Of a stretch of DNA of 64,000 nt, positions 1-8,925 are shown piece after piece; within the stretch, counting starts at the first letter, position 1; each line of letters opens with the position of its first letter. The position numbers and the translations under genes were made by a program. Origin of the DNA: Rhodopseudomonas sp. (lineage in GTDB: Bacteria > Pseudomonadota > Alphaproteobacteria > Rhizobiales > Xanthobacteraceae); NCBI RefSeq assembly GCF_013377015.1, contig NZ_JACABA010000003.1, forward strand, positions 343,510 through 407,509, given 5' to 3'. A model generated the notes under the pieces. That model was given only the letters and a program-made list of their open reading frames with translations. It was not told the DNA's origin and ran no database searches.

Positions 1-215
1 ACGACGTAGAGGTCGCCCTTGACGAACGGACCGGCCTTGTCGCTGATCGTCGGATAGGCCTTGTCGCCGCCTTCCGCCTTGATCAGCGTCACCGCCTGCT
101 TGACCATGGCGATCGCATCATCCTTGCTGGCGTTTTCGGCGGCGGCGGGGACAACGGAAGCGGTCAATACCGCCGCCGCGGCGACGACCATGATTTTCGA
201 AATCGAAATGCCCAC
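1..215 (-). CDS. Cache-domain-like exported protein, 3' part beyond window
   Basis: Only the first 71 codons are in the window; the gene runs off the left edge. The start is taken as GTG at 215, with GGAG 8 nt upstream (CTGGAGATTTGCAC then GTG); an in-frame ATG lies at 193. The N-terminus is a signal peptide (hydrophobic stretch VVAAAAVLTASVVP, then AAA before ENA). The mature part has a lysine-rich amphipathic helix (AIAMVKQAVTLIKAEGGDKA) followed by a KGDLYVV strand. That arrangement resembles small periplasmic single-Cache (sCache_2) proteins, which sense or bind small ligands. The family call is by pattern only and the ligand is unknown. Confidence 0.6.
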   Translation of the reverse strand, partial: MGISISKIMVVAAAAVLTASVVPAAAENASKDDAIAMVKQAVTLIKAEGGDKAYPTISDKAGPFVKGDLYV

Positions 216-451
216 GTGCAAATCTCCAGGAATTTGGAACGCGCGACCGAGCGGTCGCCGACGCGATGAAAGCTCGCACGAAAACGCGAACCATCGGTTA
301 ACAACCACCTAGGGTTATTACGTGAGTTCCCGAAGCCGGCTTGATAGTTATGCTAATCGGAACCGACGAAGGGCCGAGACGCTACCTGATACCATCGCTC
401 ACCGATCGCATCGTCAACGAAGATCCCACACAGTAACCTGCCAGATTTGTA

Positions 452-1639
452 CTAAGCGTGCTGCGCTGCCGCGTGGCCGGACGCCCACGCCCATTGAAAA
501 TTGAAGCCGCCGAGCTGGCCGGTGACGTCGACGACTTCGCCGATGAAGTAAAGACCGGGCACGGCCTTTGATTCAAATGTCTTCGATGATAATTCACTGG
601 TATCGACGCCGCCGAGCGTGACCTCTGCGGTGCGGAAACCCTCGGTCCCATTAGGCCGGACTCGCCATTCCTTCACCGCTGCCGCGAGTTGTTGCAACAG
701 TTTGTCGGATGCATCGGCGAGACGAAGCGGACCCGTGGTTCGGTCGGCGATCGCCTGCGCGAGCCGCTTCGGCACAAATTCGGTCAGCGCGGTCGCGGGT
801 TCCTGCCTGGGATGATCGCGGCGCAGCCGTTTCAATTCGGCCAGCAGATCGACCGTAGGCGCCATGTCGATGACGATCTCGCTACCTTCGTGCCAGTACG
901 ATGATATCTGCAGGATCGCCGGGCCGCTCAACCCGCGATGGGTGAACAGCAGCGCCTCGTCGAAGCTCGCCTTGCCGCAACTAACGACGGCATCGACCGC
1001 GATGCCGGACAGTTCGGAAAATTGCGGCAGCAGATCCGGGGCAAATGTCAGCGGCACCAGAGCCGCGCGCGGCGGCACGATCTTCAAGCCGAACTGCTCC
1101 GCCACCTTGTAGCCGAATCCGCTGGCGCCCATTTTTGGAATCGACGGGCCGCCGGTGGCGATCACCAGCGAGCGGGCACGAAAGACGCCCTGCTCTGTCG
1201 TCAGCACGAATCCGTCGGCGTCCTTCGCAATCGCCGGGCTGCGAATGCCGAACCGCAGCTGCACATCGCCGGCCCGGCACTCCTGCATCAGCACGTCGAC
1301 GATCTGCCGCGACGAGCCGTCGCAAAACAGCTGGCCGCGGGTCTTTTCGTGATACGCAATCCGGTATTTTTCGACCAGCGCGATGAAATCCTGCTGGGTG
1401 TAGCCGGCCAGCGCGGAGACGCAGAACCGCGGATTCTGCGATAGGAAGTTCGCAGGTCCGGTGTGCAGATTGGTGAAGTTGCAGCGGCCGCCGCCGGAGA
1501 TCCTGATCTTTTCGCCCGGCGCATTGCCCTGCTCGATCAGCAGCACCGAACGGCCGCGCTGGCCGGCAACGCCGGCGCACATCAGGCCGGCGGCGCCGGC
1601 GCCGAGAACGATGACGTCGTAGGCGTTAGGCTTGCTCAT
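452..1639 (-). CDS. BaiN/HI0933-type FAD-dependent oxidoreductase
   Basis: A 395-residue flavoprotein of the HI0933/YhiN/BaiN family. The N-terminal Rossmann motif is VIVLGAGAAGLMCAG (about residues 9-23), followed by the family hallmark ISGGGRCNFTN and a C-terminal FAD-contact segment GGFNFQWAWASG. Its length is normal for the family. The ATG at 1639 is chosen because it overlaps the stop of the upstream transglutaminase gene by 4 bp (ATGA); the open frame extends further upstream but only antisense-like sequence is encoded there. The tight overlap implies translational coupling with the ATP-grasp/transglutaminase cluster. Family members are poorly characterised; BaiN of gut clostridia reduces a steroid double bond. 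The substrate here is unknown. Confidence 0.88.
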   Translation of the reverse strand: MSKPNAYDVIVLGAGAAGLMCAGVAGQRGRSVLLIEQGNAPGEKIRISGGGRCNFTNLHTGPANFLSQNPRFCVSALAGYTQQDFIALVEKYRIAYHEKTRGQLFCDGSSRQIVDVLMQECRAGDVQLRFGIRSPAIAKDADGFVLTTEQGVFRARSLVIATGGPSIPKMGASGFGYKVAEQFGLKIVPPRAALVPLTFAPDLLPQFSELSGIAVDAVVSCGKASFDEALLFTHRGLSGPAILQISSYWHEGSEIVIDMAPTVDLLAELKRLRRDHPRQEPATALTEFVPKRLAQAIADRTTGPLRLADASDKLLQQLAAAVKEWRVRPNGTEGFRTAEVTLGGVDTSELSSKTFESKAVPGLYFIGEVVDVTGQLGGFNFQWAWASGHAAAQHA

Positions 1640-2514
1640 TCGACCGGCAATACGTCCACCGCCACCGCGAGCTTCTGCTTGCGCGATCCGACGATGACGC
1701 CATCCACCGGCGAAACGTCCGAGAAATCCCGTCCCACCGCGAGCACGATGTGGTCCTGCTCGACCAGGATATCGTTGGTCGGATCGAACCCGATCCAGCC
1801 GGTCTCGTTGCCGCACCACACCGAGACCCAGGCATGGGTGGCGTCGGCGCCCTGCAGCCGCGGCTGGCCCGGCGGCGGATAGGTGCGCAGATAGCCGCTG
1901 ACATAGGCCGCCGGCAAGCCGAGCCCGCGCAGTCCTGCGATCATCACATGGGCGAAGTCCTGGCAGACGCCGTGGCGCTTCTCGAACACCTCCTGCAGCG
2001 GCGTGGAGATCACCGTCGCCTTGGCGTCGTATTTAAACTCGGTGCGGACCCGGTGCATCAGGTCGACGGCGCCGGCGAGAATGCCGCGCCCCGGCGGAAA
2101 ACTCTGCACCGCATAGCGGGTGACCGCTTCCTGGATCGGCGCCAGCGGGCTGGCGAACACATAGCCGATCGGCGCCCCGGCGCTGAGGCTGGATGAATCG
2201 AACGCCGCCTCGCGCACGCTTTCCCACCCCGGGCTGCCGCCGTCGCGGGCGGGCGCCTTGCGGCTCACATCGACCCGTGAGCGGCTATCGATCCGCAGCA
2301 GCCGATGCGGGACCTCGATCAGGATGCATTCGGTGTCGGTGCCGAAGAAATCCACCCGGCTGGCGCGGCTTGCCGGCCGCGGCTTGATATCGACGCTGTG
2401 CGAGATCAAGCGCTGACCGGCGTCGCTGAGCGGCTTCAGCCGCAGCGAGCACCGCGCGAAACTGACCTGGCTGCTGTAGCTGTAAGTGGTGACGTGACGG
2501 ATGTCGTAAATCAC
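1636..2514 (-). CDS. transglutaminase-like protein (bacterial N-terminal type)
   Basis: A 292-residue protein. The N-terminal beta-rich bacterial transglutaminase domain begins MIYDIRHVTTYSYSSQVSFA. It is followed by a transglutaminase-like cysteine-protease core with an apparently intact triad: Cys184 (GVCQDFAH), His227 (ATHAWVSVW) and Asp244 (GFDPTND). The start codon overlaps the end of the ATP-grasp/alpha-E gene by 4 bp and the stop overlaps the flavoprotein start by 4 bp, so the three are almost certainly one transcript. In other genomes such proteins sit with circularly permuted ATP-grasp and alpha-E proteins and are predicted to cleave or form peptide/isopeptide bonds. The substrate is not known. 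Confidence 0.92.
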   Translation of the reverse strand: MIYDIRHVTTYSYSSQVSFARCSLRLKPLSDAGQRLISHSVDIKPRPASRASRVDFFGTDTECILIEVPHRLLRIDSRSRVDVSRKAPARDGGSPGWESVREAAFDSSSLSAGAPIGYVFASPLAPIQEAVTRYAVQSFPPGRGILAGAVDLMHRVRTEFKYDAKATVISTPLQEVFEKRHGVCQDFAHVMIAGLRGLGLPAAYVSGYLRTYPPPGQPRLQGADATHAWVSVWCGNETGWIGFDPTNDILVEQDHIVLAVGRDFSDVSPVDGVIVGSRKQKLAVAVDVLPVE

Positions 2515-5012
2515 GCAAGCCCCGTGAGCTTTTCGGGCCGCATCGCACTCGCCCCGTGCGGGAAGTAGTGCGAGCCGATCGCATCGGCGAGCGTCAGCAG
2601 GTCCTGCTCCAGCGCGAACAGCGACTTGGCGTCGAGCGCGGACGCCTCGGCGGTCGTCAGCATCGCCTGCAGCGCCACCGCGAGCCGCTGCGGCCGCTCG
2701 ATCAATCCGTCCTCCTTCAGGGCGGGCAGGCTGCCGATATGATCGTTCAACGCCTGCACCTGGAACGCCACCGAGCGCGGATTGTAGGGATCGAGCACGA
2801 CGAGGTCGCGCACCGGCGCCAGCAGCGGGGCCAGCAGATAGCGCGAGCGATAGGTGATCTGGCAGTCCCCGAGCGTCAGCAGGATGTCGAGATCCTCGCC
2901 ACTGGCGTCGTCCTGCGCGAACTGGCGGGCGAAGCGCGTGGTGTTGATGGCGCGCTCGACGCGGCGTCCCATCTTGAGAAAGCGCCAGCCGGCGGCGCGG
3001 TTCATGTTTTCCTGGGCGAGCCCGGCGAAGCTCGCCAGTTCCTGCAGGGTCAATTCGGCGGCGCTGACGACGCCGTCTTCGTCGTCGACCTTCTGCGCGA
3101 GACGATCCGACATCTGGGTGATGACCTGCCAGGCATCCGGCGAAAGCCGCTCGCGCAACGAGGTCGCGGTGCGCTGCGCGGCTCGCACCAGCGACAGCGC
3201 CGAGCCGAAATCCTCCTCGCCCTGCAGCGCATCGATCGCGATCTTCGCCGGCTGCGATCGCGCCCCGAGCGAGGTCGCGCCCCAGGTGATCAGCAGCCGT
3301 TGGATCCGGTCGATCGACTGGTGCAGCGGCCCCTTGCCGGGGTCACGCTGCGGCACGCTGAGCGCCCGCACCAGCCGCAGCGTCGACTCGGCGCGCTCGA
3401 GATAGCGCCCGAGCCAGAACAGATTGTCGGCGGCGCGGCTCGGCACCCAGCCTGCGATCCGCCGGATCCGCACCGTATCCACCGCCGGCAGCAGCGAGGC
3501 GGTCGAGACCGCCTTGTCGGATACCACCCAGACGTCGGCGGCGCTGGCGCCCTGGCCCATCGAGACTGCCCGCGAATCCAGCCGCTCGGCGATCCGGCAA
3601 AATCCGCCGGGCATGATGGTCCAGCCGTTCGCGGTCGCGGCGGCGAACACCCGCAGCACGAACGGCCGCGGCGCCAGCTTGCCGTTGTCCCACACCGGCG
3701 TGGTCGACAGCCGCACCAGTTCCTGCCCGACATAGTCGATGCCGCGATTGCCGATCGCGGTGCGCAGCCGGTCGCGGTCTGCGGCCGACAGATCCGCCGC
3801 GAGCACCGGGCCGTTACCGGGAAATCCCGGCACGCTTCCGCCATAAGCGCCTTCGATCGCGAAGTCGTCGAGCCGCGCCAGCACTTCCTCGCGGGCGGCA
3901 TTCTGTCCGCACCACCAGGTCGCGATATGCGGCATCTTGAGGTCTTCGCCGAGCAGGCGACGGCTCAGATTCGGTAAAAAACCCAACAGCGCGCGCGCCT
4001 CGATCACGCCGGAGCCCGGCATGTTGGCGATCACCACGCCATTCTTGCGCAATACATCGATCAGGCCCGGCACGCCGAGCTGCGAGGAGGCGTCGAGCTC
4101 AAGCGGATCGAGCGAATTGGAATCCACCCGCCGCAGCAGCACGTCGAGCCGCTTCAGCCCGGCGACGGTGCGGATGTGGACACGGTCGCCCTGCACCGCG
4201 AGGTCGTCGCCCTCGACCAGCAGGAAGCCGAGATAGCGCGCCAGCGTGGCGTGCTCGAAATAGGTCTCGCTGAAGGTGCCCGGCGTCAGCAGCCCGATCC
4301 GCGGCTCGTCGCGATCGGCGCTGGCGCGCAGAGCGTCGCGAAACGCCTCGAAGAACGGCGCCACCCGCTCGACATTCATCGACTTGTAGAGATCGGTGAA
4401 GGCGCGCGACAGCACCAGCCGGTTCTCCAGCGCATAGCCGGCGCCGGACGGCGCCTGGGTGCGGTCGCCGAGCACCCACCAGCGGCCGTCGGGGCCGCGG
4501 CCGATATCGGCGGCGTACAGGTAGAGATAGCGGCCGCCCGGCGGCGGGACCCCACAGACCGCGCGGAGATATTCGGCGCTGCCGGCGATCGCCGCGGCCG
4601 GCACCGCGCCTTCCGCGACCAGCCGTCCCTCGCCATAGAGATCGTGCAGCACCCGCTCCAGCAGCGTCGCCCGTTGCGCGATGCCGGCGGAAATCTGCTG
4701 CCATTCGACGTCGTCGATCAGCAGCGGCACATGGCTCAGCGACCAGGCGCGGTCGGTGGATTCGCCGGGCGCCCGATAGGTGACGCCGGCCTCGCGCAGA
4801 TGCCGGTCGGCGGAGCCGAACCGCCGCTCGACGTCGGCCGGCGACAACGTCGCGAAGGCCTCGAGAAACCGGCTCCAGACTCCGCGCGGCGCACCGTCCG
4901 CGCCGATGAATTCGTCGGGAATTCCGGGCAGCCGGACATAGTCGCGCGTCCACTGCGCGACCTTCCGATCGCGCGGACGAATCTTGCTGCCCTGGGCGGC
5001 GTCTCCCGCCAT
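2511..5012 (-). CDS. circularly permuted ATP-grasp / alpha-E domain fusion protein
   Basis: An 833-residue two-domain protein. Residues of about 50-490 match the circularly permuted ATP-grasp family (COG2308), with conserved blocks such as RYLYLYAADIGRGPDGRWWVLGD, the peptide TQAPSGAGYALENR, and GSGVIEARALLGFLPNLSRR. From about residue 515 (PSRAADNLFWLGRYLERAES) to the end is a helical alpha-E domain (COG2307). Many genomes encode the two parts as separate adjacent genes; here they are fused. Family knowledge predicts peptide or amide ligation using ATP. A 210-bp gap separates it from the DUF2126 gene upstream, and it overlaps the downstream transglutaminase gene by 4 bp. No Anbu proteasome-like gene is visible beside it. 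Confidence 0.93.
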   Translation of the reverse strand: MAGDAAQGSKIRPRDRKVAQWTRDYVRLPGIPDEFIGADGAPRGVWSRFLEAFATLSPADVERRFGSADRHLREAGVTYRAPGESTDRAWSLSHVPLLIDDVEWQQISAGIAQRATLLERVLHDLYGEGRLVAEGAVPAAAIAGSAEYLRAVCGVPPPGGRYLYLYAADIGRGPDGRWWVLGDRTQAPSGAGYALENRLVLSRAFTDLYKSMNVERVAPFFEAFRDALRASADRDEPRIGLLTPGTFSETYFEHATLARYLGFLLVEGDDLAVQGDRVHIRTVAGLKRLDVLLRRVDSNSLDPLELDASSQLGVPGLIDVLRKNGVVIANMPGSGVIEARALLGFLPNLSRRLLGEDLKMPHIATWWCGQNAAREEVLARLDDFAIEGAYGGSVPGFPGNGPVLAADLSAADRDRLRTAIGNRGIDYVGQELVRLSTTPVWDNGKLAPRPFVLRVFAAATANGWTIMPGGFCRIAERLDSRAVSMGQGASAADVWVVSDKAVSTASLLPAVDTVRIRRIAGWVPSRAADNLFWLGRYLERAESTLRLVRALSVPQRDPGKGPLHQSIDRIQRLLITWGATSLGARSQPAKIAIDALQGEEDFGSALSLVRAAQRTATSLRERLSPDAWQVITQMSDRLAQKVDDEDGVVSAAELTLQELASFAGLAQENMNRAAGWRFLKMGRRVERAINTTRFARQFAQDDASGEDLDILLTLGDCQITYRSRYLLAPLLAPVRDLVVLDPYNPRSVAFQVQALNDHIGSLPALKEDGLIERPQRLAVALQAMLTTAEASALDAKSLFALEQDLLTLADAIGSHYFPHGASAMRPEKLTGLA

Positions 5013-5222
5013 GAACTGGACTCCCGAAAATTCCGATGCTGCGGTGAATCAGACGTCCCGACCGCCACGCCTGGTCGCGGACAGAACATCTGGATCGCCA
5101 CCCTAGCCCATGATCCGCCCCAGCGTGAGCGGTTTGGCGGCAATATCCCCGCACCAAATGACGCGCGCACGACTTGCGCCAGCCGCTTGACAGCGTTGCC
5201 GGGGGATTCCAGAGCGGGCCGC

Positions 5223-8200
5223 TCAATGCGACAGCGGCAGCCGCAGATCGAGGGTCAGCGGGAATTCCAGCGAGCGTTCGTCGCGCGGCGGATCGATCCA
5301 TCCCGGGGTGTGGCCGTGGTCCTGGAAGCGCGCCAGCCGCCGCGCTTCGGCTTCGTAGGAATTGACCGGCTTGGTCTCGTAAGCGCGGCCGCCCGGATGG
5401 GCGACGTGATAGACGCAGCCGCCGAGCGAGCGGCCGTTCCAGCGGTCGACGATGTCGAACACCAGCGGCGCATGCACGGGAATCGTCGGATGCAGACCCG
5501 ACGCCGGCTGCCACGCCTTGAACCGCACCGCCGCGACGGCTTCGCCGGAGCGGCCGGTCGGCGTCATCGGCAGCGCGCGGCCGTTGCAGGTGATGACGTG
5601 GCGACCCTCGACGAAGCCTTCGGCTTTCAGCTGCAGCCGCTCCACCGAGGAATCCACATAGCGCACGGTGCCGCCGGCCGAGCCTTCCTCGCCCATCACA
5701 TGCCACGGCTCCAGCGCCTGCCGGACTTCCAGCGTGACGCCGCCATGATAGACGCTGCCGAACACCGGGAAGCGAAACTCCAACTGCGCCTCGAACCATT
5801 CGGGCGAGAACGGATAGCCGGACTGACCGAGCTCGGCGAGCACGCCCTTGAAATCCTCCCACAGGAAGAACGGTAGCATGAAGCGGTCGTGCAGCGTGGT
5901 GCCCCAGCGCACGAAATTGCCCTGCTGGGGTTCGCGCCACAATTTGGCGATCAGTGCCCGGATCAGCAATTGCTGCGCGAGACTCATCCGCGGGTCCGGC
6001 GGCATTTCGAGCGCGCGGAATTCCACCAGGCCGAGCCGGCCGGTGGCGCCGTCCGGCGAATACATCTTGTCGATGCAGATTTCGGCGCGGTGGGTGTTGC
6101 CGGTGATATCGACCAGGATGTTGCGGAACAATCGATCGGTCAGCCACAGCGGCGCCTTGGTGCCGGGCTTCGGCACATGCGCCAGCGCAATCTCCAGTTC
6201 GTACAGCCCATCGTGGCGGGCCTCGTCGATCCGCGGCGCCTGGCTGGTCGGACCGATGAACATGCCGGAGAACATGTAGGACAGCGACGGACGCCGCTGC
6301 CAGTACAGCACCAGGCTCTTCAGCAAATCGGGCCGGCGCAGGAACGGCGAATCCTCCGGCTTGCTGCCGCCGACCACAACGTGATTGCCGCCGCCGGTGC
6401 CGGTGTGGCGGCCGTCGATCAGAAAGCGGTTGGCGCCGAGCCGGACCTGGGCGGCTTCCTCATAAAGTCCGAAGGTGGTGTCGACCGCCTCGCGCCAGCT
6501 TTGCGCCGGATGAATGTTGACCTCGATCACGCCGGGATCGGGCGTCACCTTGATCACCTCGACGCGCGGGTCGAACGGCGGCGGATAGCCCTCGATGTGA
6601 ACCAGAACCTTCATCTCTTCGGCGGTGGCCTCCACCGCCGCGATCAGTTCGAGATAGTCCTCGAGCTTTTCCACCGGCGGCATGAAGGCGCATAGGATGC
6701 CGTCGCGGATTTCGATCGACATCGCGGTGCGCACCGGGGCGGCACGGCGCGCGACCTTCTCGCGCTGCTGCGGCGATTTGCCGTCCGGCTTCGCCTCCGC
6801 GCCGTCCGGCAGCGGATCGCGCGGCTCCATCGGATCCTGCTCGACGATGTAGGGATAGTCTTCGGGCGCGACATAGGGCAGCGAGGCGATCGGCAGCCGC
6901 AGCCCGAGCGGGGAATCGCCGGGCGTCAGAAACAAATTGCCGCGGCGGAATTTCCAGCGCTCGCTGCGCCAACGATCGGCCTCGGCATTCCAGCGCTGGA
7001 TCGGAAGCACGAAGCCTTTCGGCACGTTGAGGCCCTGATCGAACACCCTCGCCATCCGCGCGCGTTCTTCCGGATCCGACAATTTGCTGTCGGTCGGATC
7101 GACATTGGGCGGCAGGCCGGCTTCCTTCTGCAGCCAGTGGCCGGGGTCCTCGAACGCCGGCAGCACGTAGTCGGTTCCGATGCCGAGCCGCCGCGCGGTG
7201 CCTTCGGCGAAGCGTTCGGCCTCGTCGATTTTGACCGGGCGCTCGCCCTCCATGCGGGCGATTAGCTCCGGGTTCTTCCAGATCGGCACGCCGTCCTTGC
7301 GCCAGTAAAGGCCGAACGCCCAGCGCGGCAGGCTCTCGCCCGGATACCATTTGCCCTGGCCGAAATGTAACAGGCCGCCCGGCGCGAACCGCTTCTGCAT
7401 CCGCCGGATCAGATCGTCGGCCAGCCCGCGCTTGGTCGGGCCGACCGCGGCGATGTTCCATTCCGGCGATTCGAGATCGTCGATCGAGACGAAGGTCGGC
7501 TCGCCGCCCATGGTGAGGCGGACGTCATGCGCCTTCAGATCGGAGTCGACCTGCTCTCCGAGCCGGTCAAGCCGCGCCCAGGATTCGTCGGAGAACGGCT
7601 TGGTGATGCGCGGCGCCTCACGGATTCGCTTCACCTTCATCTCGAAGGCGAATTCGACCTCGGCGAAACCGACCGCGCCCGAGATCGGCGCCGCCGAGCG
7701 GTAATGCGGCGTGGCGGCGACCGGGATGTGGCCCTCGCCGGTCAGCATCCCGGAAGTGACGTCGAAGCCGATCCAGCCGGCGCCGGGCAAATAGACCTCG
7801 GCCCAGGCGTGCAGATCGGTGAAATCGTTCTCGACCTCGACCCGCCCATCGACCGGCGCGATGTCGGGCCGCAACTGGATCAGATAGCCGGAGACGAATC
7901 GCGCCGCGAGGCCAAGATGGCGCAGCGTCTGGATCAACAGCCAGGCCGAATCGCGGCACGAGCCCGCGCCCGATGCCAGCGTCTCCTCCGGGGTCTGGAT
8001 CCCCGGTTCCATCCGGATGATGTAGCGAATCCGGTCGCGCAATTTGGCGTTGAGCTCGACCAGGAAATTCACCGTGCTCGGCGCCTGCCGCGGAATCTCG
8101 GCCAGGTAGGCCGCGAACAGCGGCCCCGGCGGCTCGGTCGCCAGATAGGGCGCGAGCTCGATCTTCAGGTCTTTGCTGTAGGTGAAGGGAAACGAATCGG

Positions 8201-8495
8201 CGGACGGCTCGACGAAGAAATCGAACGGATTGATCACCGTCATTTCGGCGGTGAAGTCGACCTCGATCTTCAGCTCCGTCGCCTTCTCCGGAAACACGAA
8301 GCGCGCCAGCCAGTTGCCCTGCGGATCCTGCTGCCAGTTGACGAAGTGGTTGGCCGGCGTGACCTTGAGTGAATAGCTCAGGATCGGCGTGCGGGTGTGC
8401 GGCGCCGGGCGCAATCGGATGGTCTGCGGGCCAAGGTCGATCGGACGGTCGTATTTGTAATGGGTGACGTGGTGTAGCGCGACGAAGATCGACAC
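5223..8495 (-). CDS. transglutaminase / DUF2126 putative amidoligase protein
   Basis: A protein of about 1090 residues. The N-terminal 300 residues are a transglutaminase-like module with triad candidates Cys180 ([10 protein letters not shown]), His229 (DLHAWAEVY) and Asp245 (GFDVTSG). The rest is the long DUF2126 region, described in Pfam as a putative amidoligase, with blocks such as [24 protein letters not shown] and [17 protein letters not shown]. The chosen start is GTG at 8495 ([17 protein letters not shown]), because homologues begin there and GGAG lies upstream, although the frame is open to 8552. It is probably the first gene of the amidoligase cluster. The biochemical role is predicted, not known. 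Confidence 0.9.
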   Translation of the reverse strand: MSIFVALHHVTHYKYDRPIDLGPQTIRLRPAPHTRTPILSYSLKVTPANHFVNWQQDPQGNWLARFVFPEKATELKIEVDFTAEMTVINPFDFFVEPSADSFPFTYSKDLKIELAPYLATEPPGPLFAAYLAEIPRQAPSTVNFLVELNAKLRDRIRYIIRMEPGIQTPEETLASGAGSCRDSAWLLIQTLRHLGLAARFVSGYLIQLRPDIAPVDGRVEVENDFTDLHAWAEVYLPGAGWIGFDVTSGMLTGEGHIPVAATPHYRSAAPISGAVGFAEVEFAFEMKVKRIREAPRITKPFSDESWARLDRLGEQVDSDLKAHDVRLTMGGEPTFVSIDDLESPEWNIAAVGPTKRGLADDLIRRMQKRFAPGGLLHFGQGKWYPGESLPRWAFGLYWRKDGVPIWKNPELIARMEGERPVKIDEAERFAEGTARRLGIGTDYVLPAFEDPGHWLQKEAGLPPNVDPTDSKLSDPEERARMARVFDQGLNVPKGFVLPIQRWNAEADRWRSERWKFRRGNLFLTPGDSPLGLRLPIASLPYVAPEDYPYIVEQDPMEPRDPLPDGAEAKPDGKSPQQREKVARRAAPVRTAMSIEIRDGILCAFMPPVEKLEDYLELIAAVEATAEEMKVLVHIEGYPPPFDPRVEVIKVTPDPGVIEVNIHPAQSWREAVDTTFGLYEEAAQVRLGANRFLIDGRHTGTGGGNHVVVGGSKPEDSPFLRRPDLLKSLVLYWQRRPSLSYMFSGMFIGPTSQAPRIDEARHDGLYELEIALAHVPKPGTKAPLWLTDRLFRNILVDITGNTHRAEICIDKMYSPDGATGRLGLVEFRALEMPPDPRMSLAQQLLIRALIAKLWREPQQGNFVRWGTTLHDRFMLPFFLWEDFKGVLAELGQSGYPFSPEWFEAQLEFRFPVFGSVYHGGVTLEVRQALEPWHVMGEEGSAGGTVRYVDSSVERLQLKAEGFVEGRHVITCNGRALPMTPTGRSGEAVAAVRFKAWQPASGLHPTIPVHAPLVFDIVDRWNGRSLGGCVYHVAHPGGRAYETKPVNSYEAEARRLARFQDHGHTPGWIDPPRDERSLEFPLTLDLRLPLSH

Positions 8496-8631
8496 AGGCG
8501 GGGTAACTCCAGCATTATTTTTGAGCAGAACACCGGAGCAGATGCAGAGCAAGCCCTAACAACGGGCAAGATTTGCCCGCGATGCGGGCGGTTTTCGGGC
8601 GACGATTCCGGGGAGACGATCGGCCAAAGCA

Positions 8632-8757
8632 GTCATTCCGGGGCGCGCGCAGCGAAGCTGCGAGCGGACCCGGAATCTTGCGGCGAGCGCCGCTGGCCAT
8701 ATACCCGCGGCAGGATTCCGGGTTCGCTCGGCCTGCGGCCTCGCGCCCCGGAATGAC
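8632..8757. repeat. interspersed palindromic repeat, type B (copy 1)
   Basis: The element begins GTCATTCCGGGGCGCG and ends with the complementary CGCGCCCCGGAATGAC, with inner complementary blocks (GGACCCGGAATCTTGC and AGGATTCCGGGTTCGC). A second, diverged copy lies at 53705-53828. It is non-coding and could fold into a long cruciform or RNA hairpin. Confidence 0.85.
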
Positions 8758-8781
8758 TTGTCGCAGGATCGCACGGCACGG

Positions 8782-8899
8782 TCCCTCATGGTGAGGAGGC
8801 GCGCAGCGCCGTCTCGAACCATGAGGATGGTGGCCCCCTCAGGTGAACCGGCCTCATCCTTCGAGACGCGGCCAAGGGGCCGCTCCTCAGGATGAGGGA
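8782..8899. repeat. interspersed palindromic repeat, type C (copy 1)
   Basis: The element begins TCCCTCATGGTGAGGAGGCG, passes through GTCTCGAACCATGAGG and CCTCATCCTTCGAGACGC, and ends CTCCTCAGGATGAGGGA. Other copies are at 11511-11609, 44640-44737 and 51910-52011. The two halves are mutually complementary, so a long stem-loop is possible. Confidence 0.88.
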
Positions 8900-8925
8900 C
8901 TCACTTGGTCCCTCAGGATGAGAAC

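Larger units (their letters stand above)
8496..8925. other. intergenic region carrying two palindromic repeats
   Basis: A 430-bp gap between the start of the DUF2126 gene and the end of the UxaA-like gene. It holds the cluster's upstream region next to 8496, one copy each of two interspersed palindromic repeat types (listed separately), and a short partial repeat tail at 8907-8922. I see no credible coding sequence in it. Confidence 0.7.

Noticed and set aside
2511-8495. Amidoligase cluster considered as an Anbu proteasome-like system
   Set aside because: No Anbu/BPH peptidase gene lies within or beside the cluster in this window.
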